Source: Rhodothermaceae bacterium (GTDB taxonomy: Bacteria > Bacteroidota > Rhodothermia > Rhodothermales > Rubricoccaceae). Taken from it: a DNA stretch of 10,317 nucleotides. Numbering within the stretch: the first letter of the stretch is position 1; the number at the start of each line of letters is the position of its first letter. Made by a program: the position numbers and the translations under genes. The stretch is taken from the NCBI GenBank assembly GCA_013003465.1, contig JABDIZ010000002.1, positions 1 to 10,317 of the forward strand, read 5' to 3'. The notes under the pieces were generated by a model that had not been told where the DNA came from, did not search any database, and saw only the letters and a program-made list of their open reading frames with translations. Positions 1-6,899 of this stretch are shown here, piece after piece.

Positions 1-8
1 CTGGGGCG

Positions 9-329
9 ATGGCCTCCTATATGGCGGCCCGTGCCAAACGCATCGACGCGGCGTTGCACACCCACGAGGCGCTCCGGGCCGCCGCGCTCACGTACCCCTC
101 CATCGCCACGATACGGGTCCCGCTGCCCCGCCTCCTGGCGGCCGTGCTGCCTGCTCTGCTCGTCCTGGCTGCCTACATCATTGAAGCCGTTGCGCAGGGC
201 TCCGGCTCGCTCCGAGAACTCGGGACCTATGTCGGCTTGGCCCTGCTCGTAGCTCCCTACCTCACCCTGGCAACCGAACTTCGCCACCCCATTGGCGGCG
301 CACAGCCTCCTACTCCCTTTGGTGACTGA
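9..329 (+). CDS. Small hydrophobic membrane protein, unknown function, possibly 5'-partial
   Basis: I do not recognise this 106-residue protein. It has a basic N-terminal segment (residues 8-36) followed by two strongly hydrophobic stretches (about 40-63 and 70-90), so two membrane passes are likely, with a short polar proline-containing tail. Codon third positions are mostly G or C, as in the other genes here, which supports real coding. The ATG at 9 is the first start visible, but the frame is open to the left edge, so the gene may begin upstream of the window and the protein may be longer. Its last codons lie close to or overlap the next gene, depending on which start that gene uses, so the two are probably cotranscribed. 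A role in the membrane is all I would claim. Confidence 0.55.
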   Translation: MASYMAARAKRIDAALHTHEALRAAALTYPSIATIRVPLPRLLAAVLPALLVLAAYIIEAVAQGSGSLRELGTYVGLALLVAPYLTLATELRHPIGGAQPPTPFGD

Positions 330-372
330 CCTGCTCTCCGGCGCGCTTCGTTTTCTTCGAGGTTTGTGGCGC

Positions 373-747
373 ATGCCACTCGCCGCGCGCATCTGGGTGG
401 GCTGGCTGGTTGTCGCGAATGGCATGTTGCCGCTCGTGTTCTGGGACCATGTGGAAGCACGCGCAACACTCGCTGTCTTCTTGACGGGTGCGGTACTGAT
501 GGCGGTCATTACGGCACGCACGGGATTCAGCCGACTCCTGGGCGCTGCTCACCTGCTCTGGTACCCGCTCGTGCTCTGGCTCGCCTTCCGCTTGGACACG
601 CTCAGGATGGAGCTACCGGTCGGGCTCTGGATCCGTGCCGTGATGGTGACGAATGCAATCTCTCTCGCCATCGATACCGTGGATGTCGTGCGCTGGCTAC
701 GCGGCGACCGGGCCGAGATGGTGGAGGGGCGTGCGGAGCCCTCGTGA
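373..747 (+). CDS. Small four-helix integral membrane protein, unknown function
   Basis: From the ATG at 373 this gives 124 residues with four predicted membrane segments, at about 6-24, 31-48, 56-73 and 84-103, and a short charged C-terminus. The phrase GFSRLLGAAHLLWYPLVLWL around residues 51-70 resembles a family of small uncharacterised bacterial membrane proteins that typically begin just like this one (MPL..R.WVGWLV), which is from memory and unverified. That resemblance and a GAGG-like purine run about ten bases upstream favour ATG 373. Alternative in-frame starts are TTG 292 (151 residues) and GTG 322, which would overlap the preceding gene's stop at 327-329. The neighbour upstream is also a small membrane protein, so the pair probably forms one transcript. 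No catalytic motif is visible and I assign no function. Confidence 0.7.
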   Translation: MPLAARIWVGWLVVANGMLPLVFWDHVEARATLAVFLTGAVLMAVITARTGFSRLLGAAHLLWYPLVLWLAFRLDTLRMELPVGLWIRAVMVTNAISLAIDTVDVVRWLRGDRAEMVEGRAEPS

Positions 748-775
748 GCTAACGCCTCGTCGCACGGCAAATTGA

Positions 776-808
776 TTTGACTTCCCTGACGGGAATCTCG
801 TATTTACG
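776..808 (+). promoter_or_regulatory. Candidate promoter with an internal inverted repeat
   Basis: The 748-947 gap is visibly more AT-rich than the genes around it. TTTG at 776-779 lies 21 bases before TATTTACG at 801-808, a partial match (two mismatches) to the Bacteroidota -33/-7 pair TTTG / TAnnTTTG. The same bases can be read as TTGACT (777-782), 18 bases, TATTTA (801-806). Between the two elements sits the inverted repeat TTCCC-TGAC-GGGAA (782-795), placed where a repressor could block polymerase. It lacks a T-run, so it is a poor terminator for the gene ending at 747. The implied leader to the gene at 948 would be about 130 bases. Both elements are weak. Confidence 0.25.
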
Positions 809-881
809 GATCCTTTTGCCTATTCTCGTTCGAGACGTGCCTGGTGGGACCCTGGGGCACCTTGAACCGCTTAGCGCTTTG

Positions 882-899
882 CTACGTAGTACGACGTAG
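882..899. repeat. Inverted repeat CTACGT-N6-ACGTAG upstream of the PEGA gene
   Basis: CTACGT at 882-887 and ACGTAG at 894-899 are exact reverse complements separated by six bases. They lie about 50 bases before the ATG at 948. The element could be a protein-binding site or a small hairpin in the leader. I see no other feature in the rest of the 748-947 gap. Confidence 0.35.
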
Positions 900-947
900 G
901 CGTTGAGTCTGTAGTTCTGCCCTCGCTCCCACCTAGACCGTTGCCCT

Positions 948-1799
948 ATGGCTCGGGAACCTTCGCCTTATCCCTGGCCCCCGCCGCCCCGTTCGCCGTG
1001 GCGCCGCGCGGGTCGCTATCTAACCGAACACGTTGAGCGCATCCTGATTCTTGTGGCGGTCGGCGTGTTGGGTACGCTGCTGTTGGTCCTGTGGCTCGTT
1101 CCAGGCGAGAACGGCCCGGAGCGTGAGGTAGCCGACGGGTCAACCCGCGTCGATTCTCGCTCAGCGTTTTCCACCGCGGGCGGTGTGCCCGATGCCCCCC
1201 CGGGCGAAGACGCTGGCACCCTCGCCGTTTACTCGTTTCCGAATGGCGCGACGGTGTACCTCGATGCCAACGCTGTAGGCATCACGCCGTTGGAGTTGGA
1301 TGCGATCGCAGCGGGCACCTACACGCTCACGCTTCAAGTAGATGGCTACAATCCTGTAGACACGGTGACCTCCGTCACACCGGGTGAGCGCACCTCGTTA
1401 GTCGTCTTCCACGAGTTTGCGGCGGAGACGGTCTCGCTGGAACCGACTGAATCGCTGGATCCTGTCCAGGTGACCCCACCGCTGCCTCGCAGGACCCCGC
1501 CGCCTCGGGAGACCGAGCGCCCCGCGTCGCGCCCACCTCCTGTGGCGACGCCGCAGCCCGAGACGACACGCCCACCACCAGCCCCGGCTACGGGCACCCT
1601 CGCGGTGGTCGTTCGCCCGTGGGGTACCATCGTGGTTGATGGGACAACCCTCGCTCGTGAAACCGACGTCCAGCACGCCACCACGTTACCCGTCGGCGAG
1701 CACCGCGTTCGGGCCGTGCACCCCACGCTCGGCAGCCGGGAAGTCACTGTGACCGTGCGCCCCGGCACGACTGCGCACGTCGAGATTGACCTCAACTAA
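948..1799 (+). CDS. Membrane-anchored protein with two PEGA-type domains
   Basis: The product has 283 residues. A proline-rich cytoplasmic N-terminus (1-30) is followed by one hydrophobic segment (about 31-51) and no signal cleavage site, so it is probably a single-pass membrane protein with its C-terminal bulk outside the cytoplasm. Residues 89-155 form a PEGA-type domain: the GTLAVYSFPNGATVYLDANA start, the GITPLEL turn and the AGTYTLTLQVDGY strand are typical. A flexible proline/threonine/arginine-rich linker (about 165-214) leads to a second, more divergent copy (216-282, GTLAVVVRPWGTIVVDG ... LPVGEHRVRAVHP). PEGA domains are small beta folds common in bacterial surface and envelope proteins; the binding partner is unknown. 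The ATG at 948 is used without a visible Shine-Dalgarno. The gene is followed after 27 bases by the ComEA-like gene, so an operon is likely. Confidence 0.8.
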   Translation: MAREPSPYPWPPPPRSPWRRAGRYLTEHVERILILVAVGVLGTLLLVLWLVPGENGPEREVADGSTRVDSRSAFSTAGGVPDAPPGEDAGTLAVYSFPNGATVYLDANAVGITPLELDAIAAGTYTLTLQVDGYNPVDTVTSVTPGERTSLVVFHEFAAETVSLEPTESLDPVQVTPPLPRRTPPPRETERPASRPPPVATPQPETTRPPPAPATGTLAVVVRPWGTIVVDGTTLARETDVQHATTLPVGEHRVRAVHPTLGSREVTVTVRPGTTAHVEIDLN

Positions 1800-1805
1800 G
1801 GCCTT

Positions 1806-1820
1806 CCGATCCATCGGATC
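1806..1820. repeat. Short inverted repeat in the gap between the PEGA and ComEA-like genes
   Basis: GATCC (1808-1812) and GGATC (1816-1820) are reverse complements with a three-base loop, and CCGAT/ATCGG overlap them. The element occupies most of the 27-base gap between stop 1799 and ATG 1827. It may be an mRNA hairpin affecting the downstream start, but a five-pair stem is weak evidence. Confidence 0.25.
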
Positions 1821-1826
1821 TGAATC

Positions 1827-2795
1827 ATGCTGCGTTCTGCGCTCTCGCATCGACTTATTCCTGCCGCGCCTCCCCTGCGCGCAGGGCGAAGCCTTCTGGC
1901 GGCCCTGCTGCTTGTGATCGGCCTGGGCCTTCCGGCCTCCGCCCAGCCAGACCCTCCCGTGACCTGTGCTGAAGCGCTGGAAGAGGCCACGGCGCAGTAC
2001 GTAGCGCAGGAGTACGCGGCGGTCGAGCCGCTCGTCAACGAGTGCCTTTACCTCGCTGAAGCGCAGCCGCCCGAGATCGAGCGGGCCTATCGCCTGCTCG
2101 CGCTCTCGTTCATCCGGCAGGACCTGCTCGGCGAGGCGCAGACGACCATTATCAAGCTGCTCGGCGCCGATTATACCTACGAACCGGATCCAGTGCTCGA
2201 CCCGCCGGTCTACGTCTCGATCGTCAACGCCGTTAAGGATCAGTTGCGCGTAGGCGCTGGCACCCCGCCAACGACCGAGCTGGTCGATATCAACACCGCC
2301 ACGGCTGAGCAATTCGAAGCCTTGCGCGGCATTGGCCCCGTTCTGGCGGAGCGTATCGTCGCCTTCCGCCGGGCCAATGGCGCCTTCCTCCGCATCGAGG
2401 ACATCCAGAACGTTCGTGGCATTGGCCCGCAGACGTTCGAGGACTTGGCGCCGCACCTCACCGTGGATCCGGCGAGCACGACCTACAGCGCACCCGGGGG
2501 CCTCATCGATCCTCCGCTCCCCACGCGCGAAACCAACCATCCGACGGAAGCAGGCAGTGTCGGGGACTCCACCGTCGAGACCGTTCCGCTGCTGGTCAAC
2601 ATTAACACCGCCACGGCTGCCGAGCTGGAGGAACTCAATGGCATCGGGCCAGTGCTGGCCGAACGCATTATCGAATACCGCGAGTCCGCCGGTGGCTTCC
2701 GTTCCGTGGAGGAATTGATCGAGGTGCGGGGCATCGGGCCACGCACGCTGGAACGCCTCGCCCCCTTCGTTACGATTGCCTCGGACGACGACTAG
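1827..2795 (+). CDS. Secreted protein with helical repeat-like region and two tandem ComEA-type (HhH)2 domains
   Basis: The protein has 322 residues. A signal peptide (basic start, hydrophobic core about 22-35, cleavage likely after ASA at 37-39) exports it. Residues 45-141 are alpha-helical with TPR-like spacing (EALEEATAQYVAQEY ... AYRLLALSFIRQDLLGEA) and end in a PDPVLDPPVYV motif. Cys47 and Cys73 could form a disulfide. Two ComEA-type domains follow at 152-212 and 256-316. Each starts V(D/N)INTATA and carries two helix-hairpin-helix loops (GIGPVLAERI and RGIGP.T.E.LAP). The copies share about 35 of 61 residues by hand alignment, and a 16-base stretch is identical at 2292-2307 and 2604-2619, so they arose by duplication. 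Such domains bind DNA without sequence specificity, as in ComEA of natural transformation. A periplasmic DNA-binding or competence-related role is inference. Single-domain ComEA proteins are much shorter. The stop overlaps that of the convergent gene. Confidence 0.82.
   Translation: MLRSALSHRLIPAAPPLRAGRSLLAALLLVIGLGLPASAQPDPPVTCAEALEEATAQYVAQEYAAVEPLVNECLYLAEAQPPEIERAYRLLALSFIRQDLLGEAQTTIIKLLGADYTYEPDPVLDPPVYVSIVNAVKDQLRVGAGTPPTTELVDINTATAEQFEALRGIGPVLAERIVAFRRANGAFLRIEDIQNVRGIGPQTFEDLAPHLTVDPASTTYSAPGGLIDPPLPTRETNHPTEAGSVGDSTVETVPLLVNINTATAAELEELNGIGPVLAERIIEYRESAGGFRSVEELIEVRGIGPRTLERLAPFVTIASDDD
2792..2795. other. Interlocked stop codons of a convergent gene pair (CTAG)
   Basis: The plus-strand gene ends with TAG at 2793-2795 and the minus-strand gene ends with TAG read from 2794 down to 2792. 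The palindromic CTAG supplies both stops. No terminator can lie between the genes, so transcription from each side must enter the other gene or stop inside it. Confidence 0.9.
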
Positions 2796-3811
2796 ACGGT
2801 CGCCGTCTCCAGCACGTACTGGAAGAGCAGCGGCGCCACAATCGTCGCGTCGCTCTCGACGATGAAGCGGGGCGTGTCGGGGCCGAGCTTGCCCCAGGTG
2901 ATCTTCTCGTTCGGCACCGCCCCGGAGTACGAGCCGTAGCTCGTCGTCGAGTCTGAGATCTGGCAGAAGTAGGCCCAGAGAGGGGTCGGACGGCCGAGGT
3001 CCTGCTCCAGCAGGGGCACGACACAGATCGGGAAATCACCCGCAATGCCCCCACCAATCTGAAAGAAGCCCACGCCCGTCCCTTCCGCCTGCAGCGGGTA
3101 CCACTCCGTGAGCGCCATCAGGTATTCGATGCCGGACCGGACGGTGTGCACGCTGCCCAGGGTGCCGTCGATGCAACGGGCTGCGAACACATTACCGAGC
3201 GTCGAGTCCTCCCAGCCGGGCACCACCATCGGCAAATCCCGCTCGGCCGCGGCCACGAGCCATGAGTCCGCCGGGTCGATCTGGTAATGCTCGGCCAGCG
3301 CTCCCGAGCGAATAACGCGGTACAGGAACTCATGCGGGAAGTAGCGCTCGCCTTCGTCCTCGGCACGTTTCCAGTCGTCCAGCACGACATCCTCCACACG
3401 CCGCATGGCCTCCTCCTCGGGGATGCACGTATCGGTCACGCGGTTGAGGTGCTGATTGAGGAGCGCCTGCTCGTCGGCGGGCGTGAGGTCGCGGTAGTGG
3501 GGAACGCGGACATAGTGGTCGTGCGCGACGAGGTTGAAGAGATCCTCTTCGAGGTTGGCACCGGTGCACGAGATCATGTCTACGTAGCCGCGCCGAATCA
3601 TCTCGGCGAGCGAGAGCCCGAGTTCGGCCGTACTCATGGCGCCCGCGAGAGCGACGAGCATCTTGCCGCCCGCATCGAGGTGCGCGCGGTAGCCCTCGGC
3701 TGCGTCGAGGAGCGCCGCCGCGTTGAAGTGGCGGAAGTGGTGCCGCAGGAAGTCCGCGATGGAGGCAGGGGCAACGGACGGGTCGGAGCGAGCAGGTTCG
3801 GGAGTCACCAT
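2792..3811 (-). CDS. Deoxyhypusine synthase-family protein, probable triamine (homospermidine/spermidine) synthase
   Basis: This 339-residue protein spans the whole DHS family length. Visible family motifs are GAMSTAEL (57-64) and SCTGANLEED (81-90) of the NAD-binding fold, GGGIAGDFPI (253-262), and the active-site segment GSYSGAVPNEKITWGK (293-308). Lys308 aligns with the lysine that forms the enzyme-imine intermediate in eukaryotic deoxyhypusine synthase. DHS enzymes use NAD to cleave spermidine and transfer an aminobutyl group to a lysine of eIF5A; plant homospermidine synthase evolved from DHS and transfers it to putrescine. Hypusine is not known in bacteria, and this gene is divergent from three putrescine-synthesis genes, so a small-molecule polyamine acceptor is the likely substrate (inference). 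The ATG at 3811 gives a variable N-terminus of about 20 residues before the conserved region. The protein is probably cytoplasmic. The family call is secure; the exact product is not. Confidence 0.88.
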   Translation of the reverse strand: MVTPEPARSDPSVAPASIADFLRHHFRHFNAAALLDAAEGYRAHLDAGGKMLVALAGAMSTAELGLSLAEMIRRGYVDMISCTGANLEEDLFNLVAHDHYVRVPHYRDLTPADEQALLNQHLNRVTDTCIPEEEAMRRVEDVVLDDWKRAEDEGERYFPHEFLYRVIRSGALAEHYQIDPADSWLVAAAERDLPMVVPGWEDSTLGNVFAARCIDGTLGSVHTVRSGIEYLMALTEWYPLQAEGTGVGFFQIGGGIAGDFPICVVPLLEQDLGRPTPLWAYFCQISDSTTSYGSYSGAVPNEKITWGKLGPDTPRFIVESDATIVAPLLFQYVLETATV

Positions 3812-3890
3812 GTGGATGCGCAGCGGTCAGCGAGTCCACGGAAAATAGACGAACCGAGCAGAAATTCGCCGGAATGCGGTAGGTTCAGGG
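3812..3890. promoter_or_regulatory. Divergent intergenic region between the DHS-like gene and speA
   Basis: These 79 bases separate two diverging start codons, so promoters for both directions should lie here or overlap the coding ends. I find no convincing promoter on either strand; the nearest is TATTTTCC on the minus strand, two mismatches from TAnnTTTG and without a good -33 partner. GTGGA (3812-3816) and TCCAC (3835-3839) form a weak inverted repeat. Sharing one short control region would let the two arms of the polyamine locus be regulated together. Confidence 0.4.
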
Positions 3891-5909
3891 GTGCCTTTCC
3901 CGCCCGCCGTGTCTGAACCCGATACCCTCTCCCCCCCTGCCCCTGCAGACGCTGCCGCGCCCTGGAGGCCCGAGAACGCCGCTGCCCTGTACCATGTGGA
4001 CGCCTGGGGCGAGTCCTACTTCCACGTCAACGCGGAGGGGCACGTCGCTGTCCGCCCCCTCCTCGACAGCGAACAGAGCATCGACCTGCATGAGGTCGCG
4101 GAAGCGCTCGCCGCGCAGGGCGTCCACTTCCCCGTGCTGATCCGGGTGCAGGACCTGCTGAGCACCCGCGTGATCCAGCTCAACACCGCCTTTCGTACGG
4201 CGATGGACGAGGTCGGCTACCAGGGCCGCTACACCGGGCTCTACCCCGTCAAGGTGAACCAACTGCGGGAGGTAGTGGAGGAGGTACTTGACGCGGGCAA
4301 GCCGTTCGGCGGGGGCCTGGAGTGCGGCTCGAAAGCCGAACTCGTCGCGACGCTGCCCTACCTCACCGACGACACGACCCTGCTGGTCTGCAACGGCTAC
4401 AAGGACGTGGCCATGCTGCGCCTGATCCTCCAGATGCAGCGCCTCGGAAAGACCGTGCTGCCCGTCGTGGAGAAGTTCGGGGAGTTCGAGCGGCTGCGAC
4501 AGCTTGCCCTCGACCTCGCCGTGGAGCCGCGTTTGGGCGTGCGCGTCCGCCTCGCCACCGTCGGCGCAGGCCAGTGGGCTGGGTCTTCCGGCGACCGCTC
4601 TAAGTTCGGCGTCCCAATGCCCGAGTTGCTCACGCTCGTGGAACGCCTCGAGGCCGATGGCCAGAGGGATGCCCTCCAGTTGCTCCACTTCCACCTCGGC
4701 AGCCAGGTGGCCAACGTGCAGGTGCTCAAGAACGCCGTCAAGGAGATCACGCGCATCTATGTGAGCCTCGTCCAGCGGGGCTTCGCCGTGCAGTACCTGG
4801 ACGTGGGCGGCGGCCTGGGCGTCAACTACGACGCGATGCCGCTCGGCGGCGGGCGTGGCGGGGTGGACTACTCGATGCAGGAGTACGCCAACGCCATTGT
4901 CTACGGCGTCCAGGAGGTGTGCGCGACCGAAGGTGTGCCGCCGCCCACCATCGTGACGGAGAACGGCCGCGCGGTGACGGCGCACCACTCGGTCTTGATC
5001 GTCGAAGCGCACGCCGCGACGACGCGAGAAGCCCTCGCCGATGACACCGCGCCGCCCGAGGACGCCCACGAACTCGTCCGCTGGCTCTACGGCCAGTGGC
5101 GCCAGTTGCACAACGACACCGAGCCGTACAGCCTCGGGCAGTTGCTCGAAGTCTATCACGATGTGGTGGAGCAGCGGCGCAACGCCGATACGCTCTTCGC
5201 TTTCGGCTACCTGCCGCTGGAGCAGAAAGCCTTTGCCGAGCGGCTCTTCTGGTCCAGCGCCCTCGACCTCCACCGCCGCCTCCGCCGCCTCCAACCCGAG
5301 TGGCTGCCGCCGGAACTCGCCGAACTCGACGACCTGCTGGTGGACCAACTGCTGTGCAACTTCTCCGTCTTCCAGTCGCTGATCGACTACTGGGGCCTCG
5401 GGCAACTCTTCCCCATCCTGCCCCTTCATCGCCTTGACGAGGAACCCACGCGGCGGGCGACGCTCATGGACCTCACCTGCGACTCCGACGGCACCGTCAA
5501 TCGCTTCGTCTCACCCAACGCCGAAAAACGCGCGCTCGAAGTCCACCCGCTACGCGAGGGCGAGCCGTACCGCCTCGGCGTGTTTCTGATGGGCGCCTAC
5601 CAGGACATCCTCGGCGATGACCATAACCTGTTCGGCGGCGTGACGGAAGCCCATATCTACGTGGACGTGAGCCAGCCCGGCGGCTACGCCATCGAGAATC
5701 GGATCCCTGGCGTCACCGTCGAAGAGATGCTGGCGCGCGTTCAGTATTTCCCCGGTGCGTTGCAACAGCGGATGCACATGCTGCTCAAGCACAAAACCAG
5801 AACGGGCGTGATCCGCGCCAAGCAGGCGGAGACCCTATTGGATGAGTACAGCGCTTTCTTCCGCCTGCCCACCTACCTCGATCCTTCCGCGGAATCGGCA
5901 GAGCCATGA
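3891..5909 (+). CDS. speA: Biosynthetic arginine decarboxylase (PLP-dependent)
   Basis: The enzyme converts L-arginine to agmatine and CO2, the first step of putrescine synthesis through agmatine. At 672 residues it has the normal length for SpeA of the alanine-racemase-fold decarboxylases. Key sites are visible: the PLP lysine Lys121 in GLYPVKVNQ (117-124), HFHLGSQ (267-273), the phosphate-binding glycine loop DVGGGLGVNYD (304-313), ENGRA (358-361), and DLTCDSDG (527-534), whose Cys530 belongs to the second subunit's contribution to the active site. The family's conserved N-terminus begins near residue 33 (AALYHVDAWGESYF). The GTG at 3891 is chosen because no in-frame ATG occurs before residue 105; it follows an AGGTTCAGGG purine run. 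GTG 3909 is an alternative. The stop overlaps the aguB start by four bases (ATGA), indicating translational coupling. It probably works as a cytoplasmic dimer or tetramer. Confidence 0.95.
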   Translation: MPFPPAVSEPDTLSPPAPADAAAPWRPENAAALYHVDAWGESYFHVNAEGHVAVRPLLDSEQSIDLHEVAEALAAQGVHFPVLIRVQDLLSTRVIQLNTAFRTAMDEVGYQGRYTGLYPVKVNQLREVVEEVLDAGKPFGGGLECGSKAELVATLPYLTDDTTLLVCNGYKDVAMLRLILQMQRLGKTVLPVVEKFGEFERLRQLALDLAVEPRLGVRVRLATVGAGQWAGSSGDRSKFGVPMPELLTLVERLEADGQRDALQLLHFHLGSQVANVQVLKNAVKEITRIYVSLVQRGFAVQYLDVGGGLGVNYDAMPLGGGRGGVDYSMQEYANAIVYGVQEVCATEGVPPPTIVTENGRAVTAHHSVLIVEAHAATTREALADDTAPPEDAHELVRWLYGQWRQLHNDTEPYSLGQLLEVYHDVVEQRRNADTLFAFGYLPLEQKAFAERLFWSSALDLHRRLRRLQPEWLPPELAELDDLLVDQLLCNFSVFQSLIDYWGLGQLFPILPLHRLDEEPTRRATLMDLTCDSDGTVNRFVSPNAEKRALEVHPLREGEPYRLGVFLMGAYQDILGDDHNLFGGVTEAHIYVDVSQPGGYAIENRIPGVTVEEMLARVQYFPGALQQRMHMLLKHKTRTGVIRAKQAETLLDEYSAFFRLPTYLDPSAESAEP

Positions 5910-6811
5910 GTGAGGTGCTTCGTCTCGGCCTGGTCCAGATGCGCATGCGCACGGACCCGGAGGCCAACCTGCATGCGGCCCTCGACGGGATCCGCGAGGC
6001 GGCGGCGCAGGGCGCCGAGGTGATCTGCCTGCCCGAGCTGTTCCGCTCGCCGTACTTCTGCAAGACAGAGAGTGCGGAGCCCTTCGCCCTGGCCGAGCCT
6101 GTCCCCGGCCCGACGACCGAGCGCCTCGCCTCCGTGACAGCAGCCCTCGACGTAGTCGTGATTGCCAGCCTGTTCGAGCGGCGCGCCCGCGGCCTCTTCC
6201 ACAACACGGCGGCGGTGCTGGATGGCGCGGCGGGCTACGTCGGCAAGTACCGCAAAATGCACATCCCCGACGACCCGCTCTACTATGAGAAGTTCTACTT
6301 CGCCCCCGGCGATCTGGGCTTCCGTACCTGGAAGACCTCGAAGGGAACCCTGGGCGTGCTGATCTGCTGGGACCAGTGGTACCCCGAGGCCGCGCGCCTG
6401 ACGGCGTTGCAAGGCGCCGAGGTGCTCTTCTACCCGACGGCCATTGGCTGGCATCCGAGCGAGAAGGCGGAATTCGGCACGGCGCAGCGCGAGGCGTGGG
6501 TCACGATGCAGCGGGCCCATGCCATCGCCAACGGCTGCTATGTCGTGGCCGTGAACCGGACAGGCTTCGAGCCGGTCATGCTGGACGACCTCGACGCGGA
6601 GCGCGAGGGGCGCGGCATCGAGTTCTGGGGTTCCAGCTTCGTCGTGGCCCCTGATGGGACGGTGCTCGCGCAAGCCCCCGAGAACGAAGCCGCCGTGCTA
6701 GTGGCCGAGGTCCCGCTCGGCGCCATCGACGAGCAACGCACCGGCTGGCCCTTCCTTCGCGACCGCCGCGTGGACGCCTACGAGGGGCTGTCGGCTCGCT
6801 TCCTGGATTGA
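5906..6811 (+). CDS. aguB: N-carbamoylputrescine amidase
   Basis: This nitrilase-superfamily hydrolase cleaves N-carbamoylputrescine to putrescine, CO2 and ammonia, the last step of the agmatine route. The 301-residue length is typical. The Glu-Lys-Cys catalytic triad is complete: Glu44 in ICLPELFRSPYFC (40-52), Lys117 in KYRKMHIPDD (114-123), and Cys154 in VLICWDQWYPEAARL (151-165). Features close to AguB rather than generic nitrilases include LPELFRSPYFC, DDPLYYEKFYF (122-132), AIGWHPSEK (179-187) and EFWGSSFVVAPDG (239-251). The ATG at 5906 overlaps the speA stop (ATGA), so translation is very likely coupled. The agmatine deiminase that makes its substrate follows directly. The enzyme should be cytoplasmic and oligomeric, as family members are. 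Confidence 0.95.
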   Translation: MSEVLRLGLVQMRMRTDPEANLHAALDGIREAAAQGAEVICLPELFRSPYFCKTESAEPFALAEPVPGPTTERLASVTAALDVVVIASLFERRARGLFHNTAAVLDGAAGYVGKYRKMHIPDDPLYYEKFYFAPGDLGFRTWKTSKGTLGVLICWDQWYPEAARLTALQGAEVLFYPTAIGWHPSEKAEFGTAQREAWVTMQRAHAIANGCYVVAVNRTGFEPVMLDDLDAEREGRGIEFWGSSFVVAPDGTVLAQAPENEAAVLVAEVPLGAIDEQRTGWPFLRDRRVDAYEGLSARFLD

Positions 6812-6899
6812 GACAGCGGGTACGGAAGGATGACAGGTTGAGGCGATGGACGGTAGACAGCGGAACTTCCTCAAGGCCACATATCCCACCCTTCTACCC
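6812..6899 (+). other. Gap between aguB and aguA with a 9-base direct repeat
   Basis: AGACAGCGG occurs at 6811-6819 and again at 6855-6863, 44 bases apart. The gap contains no clear promoter or terminator, so read-through from aguB to aguA is likely. An in-frame ATG at 6846 lies inside it, but the 18 codons from there to 6900 use more A/T third positions (including AGA, ACA, TAT, CTA) than the gene proper, so I treat them as leader. Confidence 0.35.

Noticed and set aside
782..806. Rho-independent terminator for the membrane-protein gene ending at 747
   Set aside because: The stem has only five pairs, three of them G-C, and no run of T follows it.
1686..2540. Open frame of 284 codons on the minus strand across the PEGA and ComEA-like genes
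   Set aside because: It overlaps two well-supported genes, shows no domain or export signal, and is explained by third-position GC bias.
3287..3916. Open frame of 209 codons on the plus strand opposite the DHS-like gene
   Set aside because: It is antisense to conserved DHS motifs, and its reading continues into the speA start in another frame. No known domain is visible.
3885..5429. Open frame of 514 codons on the minus strand opposite speA
   Set aside because: It lies entirely antisense to a gene with complete catalytic motifs. Its valine-, glutamate- and histidine-rich translation is the usual mirror of a GC-rich gene, and it has no recognisable domain.
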